From positions 1-44,372 of the forward strand of contig NZ_JAEKKT010000169.1 of assembly GCF_019510245.1 (NCBI RefSeq): a stretch of DNA of 44,372 nt. Direction: 5' to 3'. Position numbers and translations under genes: made by a program. The notes beneath the pieces were generated by a model. The model saw only the letters and a list, made by a program, of their open reading frames with translations. It was not told the DNA's origin and searched no databases. Positions 31,312 through 39,717 of the stretch are shown piece after piece. The stretch is from Streptomyces sp. (lineage in GTDB: Bacteria; Actinomycetota; Actinomycetes; Streptomycetales; Streptomycetaceae). The number at the start of each line of letters is the position of its first letter. The first letter of the stretch is position 1.

Positions 31312-32093
31312 ACGAGGAGATCGACCGCCGGCTGCGCGCGGCCGCCGAGGCTCACCGGCCCGACCGTGCCAGGATGCTGGCCCGGGTGCAACGCGGCATG
31401 GCCGGCCCCGCCGTCCGTCACCGCGCACGGCCGTTCGCGAGGTCCGGGATCAGGATCGCGCTCGCCGGGCTCGCCGCCACCGGCATCCTGGCGACCGGCG
31501 GCCTCGCCGTCGCCGCCATCGTCGCCACCTCGTCGCCGTCGCCCACCGTGACCACGCCTGCCACCCCGTCCCCGACCGTCAGCTCCCCGCATCCGACATC
31601 GGCCCGCCCCACCCCCGTCGCGCCGGCCCCGGCCACCACCCCGGGCAGCGTGCGCCCGACTCCGCCGGCCACCAGTCCGTCGCCGACCGCCGACGAGAGC
31701 CAGAACGGACCGTTGTGGTCGGCCGGCTCGGTGGACCCGCGCAGCACCGTCTACTGGACGCAGAGCAACCTCGTCCTCAAGACGACCCAGCCGCTCACCT
31801 CGCTCACGATCGAGATGCGGATCGTGCAGACCGGCGGGGTGAAGAACACCGGCACCTGGCAGACCCTGCCGAGTGGTGACTTCACCGTCACCATCCAGGA
31901 GGCCGGCGGCACGCTGGTCTACCGCTGGGTCCTCAAGCCGGGCCTGACCGTGCCTGCCGGGAGCCATGAGTTCGCCGCGCAGTTCAACAACGGCACCAGT
32001 GTCCGCAGTGCCGCGGGCGACGGCTACCGCGTCGACGGGCAGGGTACGGGCGGCTCCGCGTCGGTCCGGGGAGGGTTCGTCCCGACCCGGTGA
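31308..32093 (+). CDS. membrane-anchored anti-sigma-like protein with extracellular domain, 261 aa
   Basis: GTG 31308, coupled to the sigma gene. A short cytoplasmic part (~1-42, EEIDRRLRAAAEAHRPDRAR) is followed by one membrane helix (~47-70, IALAGLAATGILATGGLAVA). Then come a long Pro/Thr/Ser-rich external stalk (~75-130) and a C-terminal beta domain (~135-261: GPLWSAGSVDPRSTVYWTQS, LTSLTIEMRIVQTGGVKNTG, LVYRWVLKPGLTVPAGSHEF). The layout fits a transmembrane anti-sigma factor with a sensing domain. The ligand is unknown; the surrounding hemicellulase genes suggest a plant polysaccharide. Confidence 0.8.
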   Translation: MNEEIDRRLRAAAEAHRPDRARMLARVQRGMAGPAVRHRARPFARSGIRIALAGLAATGILATGGLAVAAIVATSSPSPTVTTPATPSPTVSSPHPTSARPTPVAPAPATTPGSVRPTPPATSPSPTADESQNGPLWSAGSVDPRSTVYWTQSNLVLKTTQPLTSLTIEMRIVQTGGVKNTGTWQTLPSGDFTVTIQEAGGTLVYRWVLKPGLTVPAGSHEFAAQFNNGTSVRSAAGDGYRVDGQGTGGSASVRGGFVPTR

Positions 32094-32100
32094 ACGCCGC

Positions 32101-32134
32101 TGTGCGGCAAGGTGACGAGCCTCCTTGCCGCACA
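32101..32134 (+). terminator. hairpin terminator after the sigma/anti-sigma operon
   Basis: TGTGCGGCAAGG - 10 nt - CCTTGCCGCACA: perfect 12-bp stem starting 7 bp behind the stop codon. It separates this operon from the GH10 gene. Confidence 0.8.
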
Positions 32135-32262
32135 ACTCGATGGTCGAGCAGACCTCGGTGAGGCGCTCTCGGTCGCCCCGGGTGCCCAGGCGCACCGGTG
32201 CACCCGTGGGGACCGGCGGGTCGTCGGGGAAGGTGACCGCGGCCGTGAACTCTTCCCTCGAT

Positions 32263-32293
32263 CGCGGCAACCTTTCTGTGCGTGGCGGCGACC
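32263..32293 (+). promoter_or_regulatory. shared ECF-type promoter element before the GH10-GH62 gene
   Basis: CGCGGCAACCTTT (32263-32275), identical to the elements before the GH74 gene and the CBM13 gene at 37033, with CGACC at 32289-32293 (16 nt after GGCAACC) as a possible -10. It lies 72 bp upstream of the start codon. Confidence 0.6.
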
Positions 32294-32346
32294 GACAGGA
32301 AACAGGGGGCCGAGACCAAGGTCCACTTCGCCAGAAGGACAAGCCG

Positions 32347-34779
32347 TTGCCAGATCAGAACCCCTCTCATCGCCGCCGTCCGGCAACTCGCCGCCTGATC
32401 GCCGCCGCCGTGGTGCTCGCCGCCGTGGGTGCTGCCGTGCCGCTGGTCGCCCAGGCCGCATTGACGCCGAACGCCGGCACGCCGACCGTGCTCGCCGATG
32501 CGGCGGCCGGCAGCGGCCGCTACTTCGGCACGGCGGTGGCCGCGGGCAGGCTCGGCGACTCGACGTACTCCACCCTTCTCGACCGGGAATTCAACATGAT
32601 CACCCCGGAGAACGAGATGAAGTGGGACACCGTCGAACCCTCCCGCGGCAACTTCAACTTCGGCCCGGCCGACTCGATCGTGGGCCACGCCACCGCGCAC
32701 GGCCAGCGCGTGCGCGGGCACACCCTGGTCTGGCACTCACAACTGCCCGGCTGGGTCAAGTCCATCACCGACGCCAACACCCTGCGCAGTGTGATGGACA
32801 ACCACATCACCCAGGAGATGACCCACTACAAGGGCAAGATCTACGCCTGGGACGTGGTCAACGAGGCGTTCGCCGACGACGGCAGCGGCCGGCACCGCGG
32901 CTCGGTCTTCCAGGACGTGCTGGGCAACGGCTTCATCGAGGAGGCGTTCCGCACCGCGCGGGCCGCCGACCCGGCGGCCAAGCTCTGCTACAACGACTAC
33001 AACATCGAGAACTGGACCGACGCCAAGACCCAGGGCGTCTACGCGATGGTCAAGGACTTCAAGTCCCGCGGCGTACCCATCGACTGCGTCGGCTTCCAGA
33101 GCCACTTCGGCGCCGGCGGCCCTCCGGCCGGCTTCCAGACCACACTGTCCAAGTTCGCCGCGCTCGGCGTGGACGTCCAGATCACCGAACTCGACATCGC
33201 CCAGGCGTCCGCCACCGCGTACGCCAACACCGTGCAGGACTGCCTCAACGTCGCCCGCTGCACCGGCATCACCGTGTGGGGCATCCGCGACAGCGACTCC
33301 TGGCGCACCGGTGAGAACCCCCTGCTGTTCGACGCGGGCGGCGACAAGAAGCCCGCCTACAGCGCCGTGCTGACCGCTCTGGGCAGTACCGGCAGCGGCG
33401 GCACGCAGGCCGGGGACATCACCTCCGGCACCGTCTACACGCTCTCCGACGCGGCCACCGGACGCATTCTCGACGAGCCCGCGGGACAGAACGGCAACGG
33501 CACCCCGCTCCAGGTGTGGGACGCCGGCGGCGCCTCCAACCAGCAGTGGCGGGCCGGCCGGAACAGCGATGGCTCCTACACGCTGACCAACGTCGCCAGC
33601 GGCCGGGTACTGGACGAGCCGGGCAACCAGACGGGCAACGGGACGAGGATGGAGGTCTGGGACTCCAACGGCGGTGCCAACCAGCACTGGCGGGCCACCC
33701 GGATCAGCGACGGCTCCTACACCCTGACGAACGTCGCCAGCGGCCGGGCACTGGAGATCCCCGGCGGTCGGACCGCCAACGGCACTCCCGTCCAGATCTG
33801 GGACACCAACGGCGGTGCCAACCAGCACTGGAACTTCAAGCCGACCGCGGCCCCGAAGAGCGACACATGTGCTCTTCCGTCGACGTACCGGTGGACCTCG
33901 ACGGGTGCGTTGGCGCAGCCGGCGAACGGGTGGGACGCGGTGAAGGACTTCACCACCGTGACGTACAACGGCAAGCACCTGGTCTACGCGTCGGACGTGT
34001 CGGGATCGTCGTACGGCTCGATGATGTTCAAGCCCTTCACGAACTGGGCGGACATGGCCTCGGCCGGCCAGACCGGCATGAGCCAGAAAGCGGTGGCGCC
34101 CACACTGTTCTACTTCGCGCCCAAGAACATCTGGGTGCTGGCGTCCCAGTGGGGCGCGTCGGCCTTCGTCTACCGCACCTCCAGCGACCCCACCAACCCC
34201 GACGGCTGGTCCGCGCCGCAGCCGCTGTTCACCGGCAGCATCCCCCGCACCGAATCCGCCACCGGCCCGATCGACCAGACCCTGATCGCTGACGGCCAGA
34301 ACATGTACCTGTTCTTCGCCGGCGACAACGGCAAGATCTACCGGTCGAGCATGCCGATCGGGAACTTCCCGGGCAGCTTCGGCTCGTCGTACACGACGGT
34401 CATGAGCGACACGACGAAGAACCTGTTCGAGGCACCGCAGGTCTACAAGGTCCAGGGCCAGAACCAGTACCTCATGATCGTCGAGGCCAGGGGCGCGAAC
34501 GAGCAGCGCTACTTCCGCTCGTTCACCGCCACCAGCCTGAACGGTCCGTGGGCCCCGCAGGCCGCCACCGAGAGCAGCCCGTTCGCGGGCAAGGCCAACA
34601 GCGGTGCCACCTGGACCAACGACATCAGCCATGGTGACCTGGTCCGCACCAACCCCGACCAGACCATGACCATCGACCCCTGCCACCTGCAGTTCCTCTA
34701 CCAGGGCAAGTCCCCCACCGCGACCGGCCCCTACGACCGACTGCCGTGGCGGCCGGGCGTCCTCACCCTGCAGCGCTGA
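32347..34779 (+). CDS. secreted GH10 xylanase - CBM13 - GH62 arabinofuranosidase, 810 aa
   Basis: TTG 32347 with AAGGA upstream starts a Tat/Sec-like signal (HRRRPATRRLIAAAVVLAAV, cleavage near AQAAL). GH10 barrel at ~45-345: MKWDTVEPSRG, VRGHTLVWHSQLPGW, acid/base Glu173 in WDVVNEAF, nucleophile Glu281 in ITELDIA. CBM13 trefoil at ~360-500 has three QQW/QHW repeats. GH62 propeller at ~510-810: YRWTSTGALAQPANGWDAVK, TWTNDISHGDLVRTNPDQTM, TIDPCHLQFLYQG. One chain can cut the xylan backbone, bind it and remove arabinose side groups. Confidence 0.95.
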   Translation: MPDQNPSHRRRPATRRLIAAAVVLAAVGAAVPLVAQAALTPNAGTPTVLADAAAGSGRYFGTAVAAGRLGDSTYSTLLDREFNMITPENEMKWDTVEPSRGNFNFGPADSIVGHATAHGQRVRGHTLVWHSQLPGWVKSITDANTLRSVMDNHITQEMTHYKGKIYAWDVVNEAFADDGSGRHRGSVFQDVLGNGFIEEAFRTARAADPAAKLCYNDYNIENWTDAKTQGVYAMVKDFKSRGVPIDCVGFQSHFGAGGPPAGFQTTLSKFAALGVDVQITELDIAQASATAYANTVQDCLNVARCTGITVWGIRDSDSWRTGENPLLFDAGGDKKPAYSAVLTALGSTGSGGTQAGDITSGTVYTLSDAATGRILDEPAGQNGNGTPLQVWDAGGASNQQWRAGRNSDGSYTLTNVASGRVLDEPGNQTGNGTRMEVWDSNGGANQHWRATRISDGSYTLTNVASGRALEIPGGRTANGTPVQIWDTNGGANQHWNFKPTAAPKSDTCALPSTYRWTSTGALAQPANGWDAVKDFTTVTYNGKHLVYASDVSGSSYGSMMFKPFTNWADMASAGQTGMSQKAVAPTLFYFAPKNIWVLASQWGASAFVYRTSSDPTNPDGWSAPQPLFTGSIPRTESATGPIDQTLIADGQNMYLFFAGDNGKIYRSSMPIGNFPGSFGSSYTTVMSDTTKNLFEAPQVYKVQGQNQYLMIVEARGANEQRYFRSFTATSLNGPWAPQAATESSPFAGKANSGATWTNDISHGDLVRTNPDQTMTIDPCHLQFLYQGKSPTATGPYDRLPWRPGVLTLQR

Positions 34780-34801
34780 CCGCTGCTCACCGCCTCGTCG
34801 A

Positions 34802-34832
34802 GGAACCCCAGCCGTGCGCCGGCTGGGGTTCC
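34802..34832 (+). terminator. hairpin terminator after the GH10-GH62 gene
   Basis: GGAACCCCAGCCG - tgcgc - CGGCTGGGGTTCC: perfect 13-bp stem, 22 bp behind the stop. Confidence 0.85.
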
Positions 34833-35128
34833 CGTCGTTCGGGGACCGGACGGAGGCTCGGCGAGGCTGGTCGGGCTGATGGGTGTGCTCCTGGTCCTGC
34901 GCGGCGTGGGCACCGGCGTCCCGGGCCGCATTCACCTTCCGCCGCAGCGACGCATTCCTCGACCGGCGCGGCCCGCACTCCCCCGGCCTCGCGGTCGAAC
35001 TCGGCTTCCCCGCCGTCACCTGTCAGCACGATCATCCCCTTCGCCGAGGCCGCCTCGATCGGCGCCCGCACCGACGGCGGCATGACCGGCGCCGACCGGA
35101 GAAGTCCTCAGCCCGACGAAGACGACGA
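34833..35128. other. gap between convergent hydrolase genes, possible short relic
   Basis: A plus frame around 34960-35030 reads FLDRRGPHSPGLAVELGFPA with coding-like composition, but has no start or recognisable family. Nothing else seen. Confidence 0.25.
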
Positions 35129-35161
35129 AATGCGCCCCCATCGAAGAGATGGGGGCGCATT
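35129..35161 (-). terminator. hairpin terminator for the CBM13 gene
   Basis: AATGCGCCCCCATC - gaaga - GATGGGGGCGCATT: perfect 14-bp stem, 13 bp beyond the minus-strand stop at 35174. Confidence 0.85.
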
Positions 35162-35173
35162 CGTCGGCTTCGC

Positions 35174-37033
35174 CTACTTGAGTGCCGTACCGCCCGAGTT
35201 GTGGTACGCGATCGTCTTGTTGATCAGGTTTCCGCCGTCGGTTTCGACCGAGGTCTGTTCCTGCTGCCCTGGACCGAAGAACAGGCCGGCGATGTGCGCG
35301 TTCGCGACCTGGTCCATGTGTGCGAAGAACCAGTCCACCTTGTCGTCCTTGTAATGGTTGAGGGTGTTGTTCTGCGCCATGTTGCCCACGGGGATCTGCC
35401 ACAGGACCACCGGCTTGCCCACGGACTCGGCCATCGTCTTGTAGAACTGCAGCGCGGCGGCGGCCTTCTGGTCGTTCCAGAAGTGGTCACTGCCGCCGTG
35501 GGCCGGCTGTGCGTACCAGCCCGCGTCGCGGTCCGACACGTCGGTGGCCAGGAAGTCGGCGTTCTTCGCCCCGAAGCTCTCGTAGGACTTGACGCAAGCC
35601 TGCGTGCTGGTCTCCCAGTCGAAGCAGGAGAGGTGCATCCCCACGGCGGTGTTCGGCGCGTACTTGTGCGCCATCGAGATCAGGCACTGGGCGAGTCCGG
35701 TGGCGCTGTTCTCCTGCGAACCGCAGTCCTTCGGGTTCGCGCTCGAGACCTGCGCGGGAACCTGGTGCGGATCGCCGAGCGACCGGACGTAGCCCCAGAA
35801 GTCGGGCTCGAGGTCGATCGCTTCCTGCGACGTGCCGATCTTCTGGAGGAAGAAACGGTAGTCGTTCAGGTAACGGGTCAGCAGGTCAACCCGGTTGATG
35901 GCCTTGACCTCGCCCGGACCGTCGCCCTCGCCCGCCGCGTCCCCGAGGTCGCGCAACGAGTACCAGGTCCAGAGCATCTTCTGCGGACGGGCGCTGCCCT
36001 TGTACGTCGCCTGGGACACCACGTCGTCCCGCCAGGTCACGTACGTGCCGGGCGCCGTGGTGCTGCCGTTCCAGCAGCCCCACCAGCCCGACCATCCGTC
36101 CTGGCATTTCGCTGCCGTGTAGTAGTCCGAGGAGGGCGCGGGCTGGCTGTGCACATAGGCGTACCGCACGTCGAACGGCGCGGCGGCCGCCGAGGCGTCG
36201 GACATCGAGCCGCCGATGAGCACCGTGCCGCTGCCCATGAAACGTGTCGCCGAGCTGCCGCCACCGGCCACGGGAGACGGCGTGGACGACGGCGTGGACG
36301 ACGGGTGCGAGCTGCTCGGAGCCGGGCTGGTGGGAACGCTGCTGCTCGGCGCGGTGGGCGTACCGGAGCCGCCGACACTCCCCGCCGGGACGAGCTGCCA
36401 CTGCTGATCGGCGCCGCCCCGGTCGCGGTTCTGGACGACACCGCTCCCGTCGGCCTTGGCGGCCTTGTGGACATCGACGGCCATGCCACTGAAGCGATTG
36501 ACCAGACGCACGTAGCCGTCCGTCGACTTGGCCAGCTTGAACTGCTGGTTGGCCCCGTTCAGGTCCTTCCACTGCACGAGGGCGGAGCCGGCGGTCTTCG
36601 ACCAGCCGAGGTCGTCCAGCACCTTGCCGGAGTTCCGGTTCTGCAGCCGGTAGTACCCGTCACCCGCGTCGATGAACCGCCACTGCTGGTTGGCGCCGCC
36701 GTGACGGCTCCACTGCACCACCGCCGCGCCGTCGTTCTTGGCGGAGGCGCGGTCGTCCAGCACCTTGCCGCTGTTGCGGTTGACCAGCACGTACCACTTC
36801 TTCAGATCCAGAGTCTTCGGCTGCGCCGAAGCCTGGCTGACCACGACAGCCGAGCCGGCCACGACCACCATGGAGAGACCCGCCCAGAGACCCCGACGCG
36901 CGAGCAACCGACGGCCACGATGCTTCGGGCGGCCACCGCGCGCGCCGCCGTCGGCACGGTGGCCGCCGACGCGGGACGCCACCGATGACGTGGGTGGGCC
37001 GGGGACATGTCTGTGCTCTCGTTCCAGGGACAC
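35174..37033 (-). CDS. secreted CBM13 protein with unassigned C-terminal (glycosidase-like) domain, 619 aa
   Basis: I take GTG 37033, which is preceded by GAAAGAGAG; an ATG at 37060 in the same frame would add 9 residues. An unusually long basic N-terminus leads to the signal core GLWAGLSMVVVAGSAVVVSQ (cleavage near ASAQ). CBM13 lies at ~75-200 with NQQW/DQQW repeats and is followed by a Pro/Ser/Thr linker (~205-245). The ~370-residue C-terminal domain contains DLEPDFWGYVRSL, AVGMHLSCFDWETST, FLATDVSDRDAGWY and PVVLWQIPVGNM, suggesting a barrel-type hydrolase. I cannot place it in a known GH family. Its promoter element is shared with the two other hydrolases. Confidence 0.85.
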   Translation of the reverse strand: MSLEREHRHVPGPPTSSVASRVGGHRADGGARGGRPKHRGRRLLARRGLWAGLSMVVVAGSAVVVSQASAQPKTLDLKKWYVLVNRNSGKVLDDRASAKNDGAAVVQWSRHGGANQQWRFIDAGDGYYRLQNRNSGKVLDDLGWSKTAGSALVQWKDLNGANQQFKLAKSTDGYVRLVNRFSGMAVDVHKAAKADGSGVVQNRDRGGADQQWQLVPAGSVGGSGTPTAPSSSVPTSPAPSSSHPSSTPSSTPSPVAGGGSSATRFMGSGTVLIGGSMSDASAAAAPFDVRYAYVHSQPAPSSDYYTAAKCQDGWSGWWGCWNGSTTAPGTYVTWRDDVVSQATYKGSARPQKMLWTWYSLRDLGDAAGEGDGPGEVKAINRVDLLTRYLNDYRFFLQKIGTSQEAIDLEPDFWGYVRSLGDPHQVPAQVSSANPKDCGSQENSATGLAQCLISMAHKYAPNTAVGMHLSCFDWETSTQACVKSYESFGAKNADFLATDVSDRDAGWYAQPAHGGSDHFWNDQKAAAALQFYKTMAESVGKPVVLWQIPVGNMAQNNTLNHYKDDKVDWFFAHMDQVANAHIAGLFFGPGQQEQTSVETDGGNLINKTIAYHNSGGTALK

Positions 37034-37091
37034 GCCTGTGCTCTCTTTCAGCCGTTGCATCTGACCGGACCACTTGGCCGGACAACGCTGA

Positions 37092-37121
37092 GTGGTCCGA
37101 GAGGCCGAAAAGGTTGCCGCG
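37092..37121 (-). promoter_or_regulatory. shared ECF-type promoter element before the CBM13 gene
   Basis: Minus strand CGCGGCAACCTTT (37109-37121) with GACCAC (37092-37097) exactly 14 nt after GGCAACC, the same spacing and same hexamer as before the GH74 gene. It lies 76 bp upstream of GTG 37033. Confidence 0.6.
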
Positions 37122-37129
37122 AAGAGCCA

Positions 37130-37510
37130 CAGAATTTTTTGGCGAGTTCACGGGCCAGGGTCACGAGAGCGACATGGTCCGTCCGGGGCTGAGGGAGCAG
37201 GTCGTGCAGGATCCGGTCGCAGGTCTCCTCCCATGGGCGGCCGGGTTCGAGCCAGGACGCTGTTTTCGGCGACGTGGAACTCGGCGGCCTCGAAGGGCGT
37301 GCCGCCCCGGCCCAGAGGCGGCCCGGCCGGCAGCTCCAGGAAGCGGACCGTGCCGTCGGGGGCGGCCGGGACCGGCGGCGGGTGGCCGGCTCCGGCCATG
37401 GCGCAGCGACCGGAGACGGGGTCGTACACCGCGTACCGGCAGGTGGCCCCGACTTCCCTGAGGGGCGGTCAGGATGGCCGTCGCGGCCACGCCCACGCGG
37501 CGGCGGTGTG
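37130..37510 (-). pseudogene. SpoIIE/PP2C phosphatase, C-terminal remnant
   Basis: The minus strand reads YAVYDPVSGRCAMAGAGHPP, PDGTVRFLELPAGPPLGRGG, FEAAEFHVAENSVLA, then in another frame CDRILHDLLPQPRTDHVALV, TLARELA. This is the second half of the SpoIIE-type phosphatase domain of Streptomyces PAS/GAF phosphatases ('YavYDPvsgrc..A.AGHpPPvl'). The 'lYTDGLvE' segment is missing. It lies in the order and orientation expected for the far end of the PAS-GAF remnant at 41420-42198. Confidence 0.65.
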
Positions 37511-37546
37511 CGCGACGGTTCCATGACCGGTGGGCGTGGTTCGGTG

Positions 37547-38452
37547 TCAGAGGGTTCGGGCCGCAGCGGCGTCGCGGAGGAGTCCGGCGAAGGTCAGGGC
37601 GGCGGGGGTGAGCGAGTGGTCGGCCATGCGAACCAGGAGGATGCGGCGGACGGGGGCCGGCGGCTGGAGGGGCAGGACGTTCACGCCGGGTCGGATGCCC
37701 TCCAGGGCCAGGGTGGGAGCAAGGGCGACGCCGATGCCGGCGGCGACCATGGCCTGGGCCTCCTGGTAGTCGTGGGCCTCGTAGGCGATGTGTGGCTCGA
37801 AGCCGACGGCGCGGCAGCCGCGCACGAGGGCTCCGGCCACCGGGTGATGCTCGGCGCGGGTGATCCAGGAGTCGTCTGCGAAGTCGGCGAGTGAGGCGGC
37901 GTCGCGGCCGGCGAGTGGATGGTGGTCGCTGACGAGAAGGGCCGGCGGGTCATCGAGGAGTGGGGTGATGACGATGTCCTCCCGGTCGATTCGGCTCCAG
38001 TCGTAGTCCCACATGAGGGACATCTCGATCTCCCGGTTCTCCAGCATCGTCCACAGCCCGGCGATGCGGGCGCTGCGGACGGTCAGCCGTACGTCGGGGT
38101 GGGCGTCCCGGAAGGCGATCACGGCCTGTGGGAGGAGCGAGGCACCGACGGTGGGGAAGGTGCCGATGCGCAGGGTGCCCGCGCGCAGGCCGACGTAGTC
38201 GGCGAGTTCGTTTTCCGCGGCCTGCAGTTCGCGTTCGATCCGTTGCCCTCGTTCGGCCAGCGCCCGTCCGGCGTCGGTGAGGGTGACGCCCCGGGCATGG
38301 CGTTCCAGCAGAGGCTGTCCTGCCTCCGCTTCCAGGCGGCTGACCTGCTGCGATACCGCTGACGGGGTGTAGTTGAGGGCGCGGGCTGTCGCGGTCACCG
38401 AGCCGCGCCGGGCGACCTCCGTGAACAACAGGATGCGCCGGACATCGAGCAT
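37547..38452 (-). CDS. LysR-family transcriptional regulator, 301 aa
   Basis: ATG 38452 with GGAGG upstream; a GTG 21 bp earlier is less likely. HTH at ~1-60: MLDVRRILLFTEVARRGSVT, ATARALNYTPSAVSQQVSRL. The periplasmic-binding-like effector domain (~90-295) has LRIGTFPTVGASLLPQAVIA and AMVAAGIGVALAPTLALEG. It is divergent from prpF-dctA, the usual arrangement for a LysR regulator of a transport/isomerase operon. Confidence 0.92.
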   Translation of the reverse strand: MLDVRRILLFTEVARRGSVTATARALNYTPSAVSQQVSRLEAEAGQPLLERHARGVTLTDAGRALAERGQRIERELQAAENELADYVGLRAGTLRIGTFPTVGASLLPQAVIAFRDAHPDVRLTVRSARIAGLWTMLENREIEMSLMWDYDWSRIDREDIVITPLLDDPPALLVSDHHPLAGRDAASLADFADDSWITRAEHHPVAGALVRGCRAVGFEPHIAYEAHDYQEAQAMVAAGIGVALAPTLALEGIRPGVNVLPLQPPAPVRRILLVRMADHSLTPAALTFAGLLRDAAAARTL

Positions 38453-38482
38453 GCCGCCACCTCCAGCGTTCACTTCAACTTA

Positions 38483-38490
38483 ATAGCTAT
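38483..38490. promoter_or_regulatory. possible LysR binding region
   Basis: The AT-rich stretch around 38470-38515 between the divergent genes holds ATAGCTAT (38483-38490) inside TTAATAGCTATCC. LysR sites are usually AT-rich dyads (T-N11-A). Assignment is by position only. Confidence 0.35.
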
Positions 38491-38598
38491 CCAGTTTTCC
38501 GAGATTGTACTTCACGCTGCCGTAACCCACCGTGGAGGACACCACGCACGGCGAGACCGTCGATGGGCTTCCCCTTCCCTGGCTGTGAGGAGTCGGTT

Positions 38599-39717
38599 GT
38601 GCTGCGTCTGCAGGGCGAGATGATCCGCGGAGGAACCAGCAAGTGCTGGATCTTCGACCACCGCGACATGGCTGCCACGGGCGTGGACGTCGATGCCCTC
38701 CTGCTCGCCGCCTTCAACGCCGCCGACCCCCGCCAGATCGACGGCGTGGGCGGAGCCTCCTCCACCACCTCCAAGGCCGCCGTCGTACAGGCGTCGACCG
38801 AGGCCGGTGTGGATGTCGAGTACGCCTTCGCACAGGTCGGAATCGGCGACGAGCGCGTGGAGTGGGCCAGCAACTGCGGCAACTGCGCCACCGCTGTGGC
38901 CCTGTACGCCGTCCACCACGATCTCGTGCCGATCGAGTCGGACACCACCACCGTCCGCATGCTCAACGTCAACACCGGGGCCCGCCTCACCGGCACGCTC
39001 CCCACCCCCGCGGGCGTGGCCCCGGAGGAGGGCACGGCCGTGGTGCCGGGTACCTCGGCGCCCGGCGTGCCGGTCCTGCTCGGATTTCAGGACCCGGCGG
39101 GCTCGACGACCGGCCGCGCACTGCCGACCGGCCGGGCACTGGACGAGCTGACCGGCCCGGACGGTCCCGTCGAGGCATCCCTGGTGGACGCCGGCGCTCC
39201 GGCCGCGCTGTTCGAGGCCAAGGCGTTCGGCCTCGACGGCACGGAATCCCTCACCGCGTTCGCCACCGCAGTGCCCGCGCTGACACTGCTGCGCCGCCAG
39301 GCAGCGCTGGCCATGGGCCTGGCCCGCGAGGGCGATCCGGTCAGCCACGCGGTGCCGAAGGTGGGCATCGTCGCCCGACCTGCCCCCTATCGCACCACAC
39401 AGGGCATCCTCGTCAACCAGGACGAGTACGACCTGGCCGTGCGCATGGTCTCCATGCACGCCCCGCACCCGGCGATCGGCCTGACCTCCGCCGTGGCCCT
39501 GGCCACGGCCGCCGCCACCCCCGGCACCCTCGCCCACCGCGTCGCCCGGCAGACCGCCGACGGCACGCTGCGCCTGGGCACCCCCGCCGGCGTGATCACC
39601 ACCCAAGCCGTCCCCGCACCGGACGGCGCCTCCCCCACGGTGCTGCTGCACCGCGCCGCCCGGCGTATCGCCCGAGCCGAACTCCTCGTTCCCGTCCTGG
39701 AAGGACGCCCCGCATGA
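38599..39717 (+). CDS. prpF: PrpF-family isomerase / 4-oxalomesaconate tautomerase-like, 372 aa
   Basis: GTG 38599 with GAGGAG 7 nt upstream begins MLRLQGEMIRGGTSKCWIFD, the PrpF signature MxRGGTSKG with Cys instead of Gly. A second half starts with a related fold: DGVGGASSTTSKAAVV, NCGNCATAVALYAVHH, NVNTGARL. The family (diaminopimelate-epimerase fold) moves double bonds in aconitate or oxalomesaconate-type acids; KCW and the NCGNC cysteine are near the active site. The stop overlaps dctA by 4 bp. Together they suggest uptake and isomerisation of a di- or tricarboxylate. Confidence 0.88.
   Translation: MLRLQGEMIRGGTSKCWIFDHRDMAATGVDVDALLLAAFNAADPRQIDGVGGASSTTSKAAVVQASTEAGVDVEYAFAQVGIGDERVEWASNCGNCATAVALYAVHHDLVPIESDTTTVRMLNVNTGARLTGTLPTPAGVAPEEGTAVVPGTSAPGVPVLLGFQDPAGSTTGRALPTGRALDELTGPDGPVEASLVDAGAPAALFEAKAFGLDGTESLTAFATAVPALTLLRRQAALAMGLAREGDPVSHAVPKVGIVARPAPYRTTQGILVNQDEYDLAVRMVSMHAPHPAIGLTSAVALATAAATPGTLAHRVARQTADGTLRLGTPAGVITTQAVPAPDGASPTVLLHRAARRIARAELLVPVLEGRPA

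Noticed and set aside
32737..35019. 760-codon minus-strand frame opposite the GH10-GH62 gene
   Set aside because: Antisense shadow; no ribosome site, no recognisable fold, and the plus strand has clear catalytic motifs.
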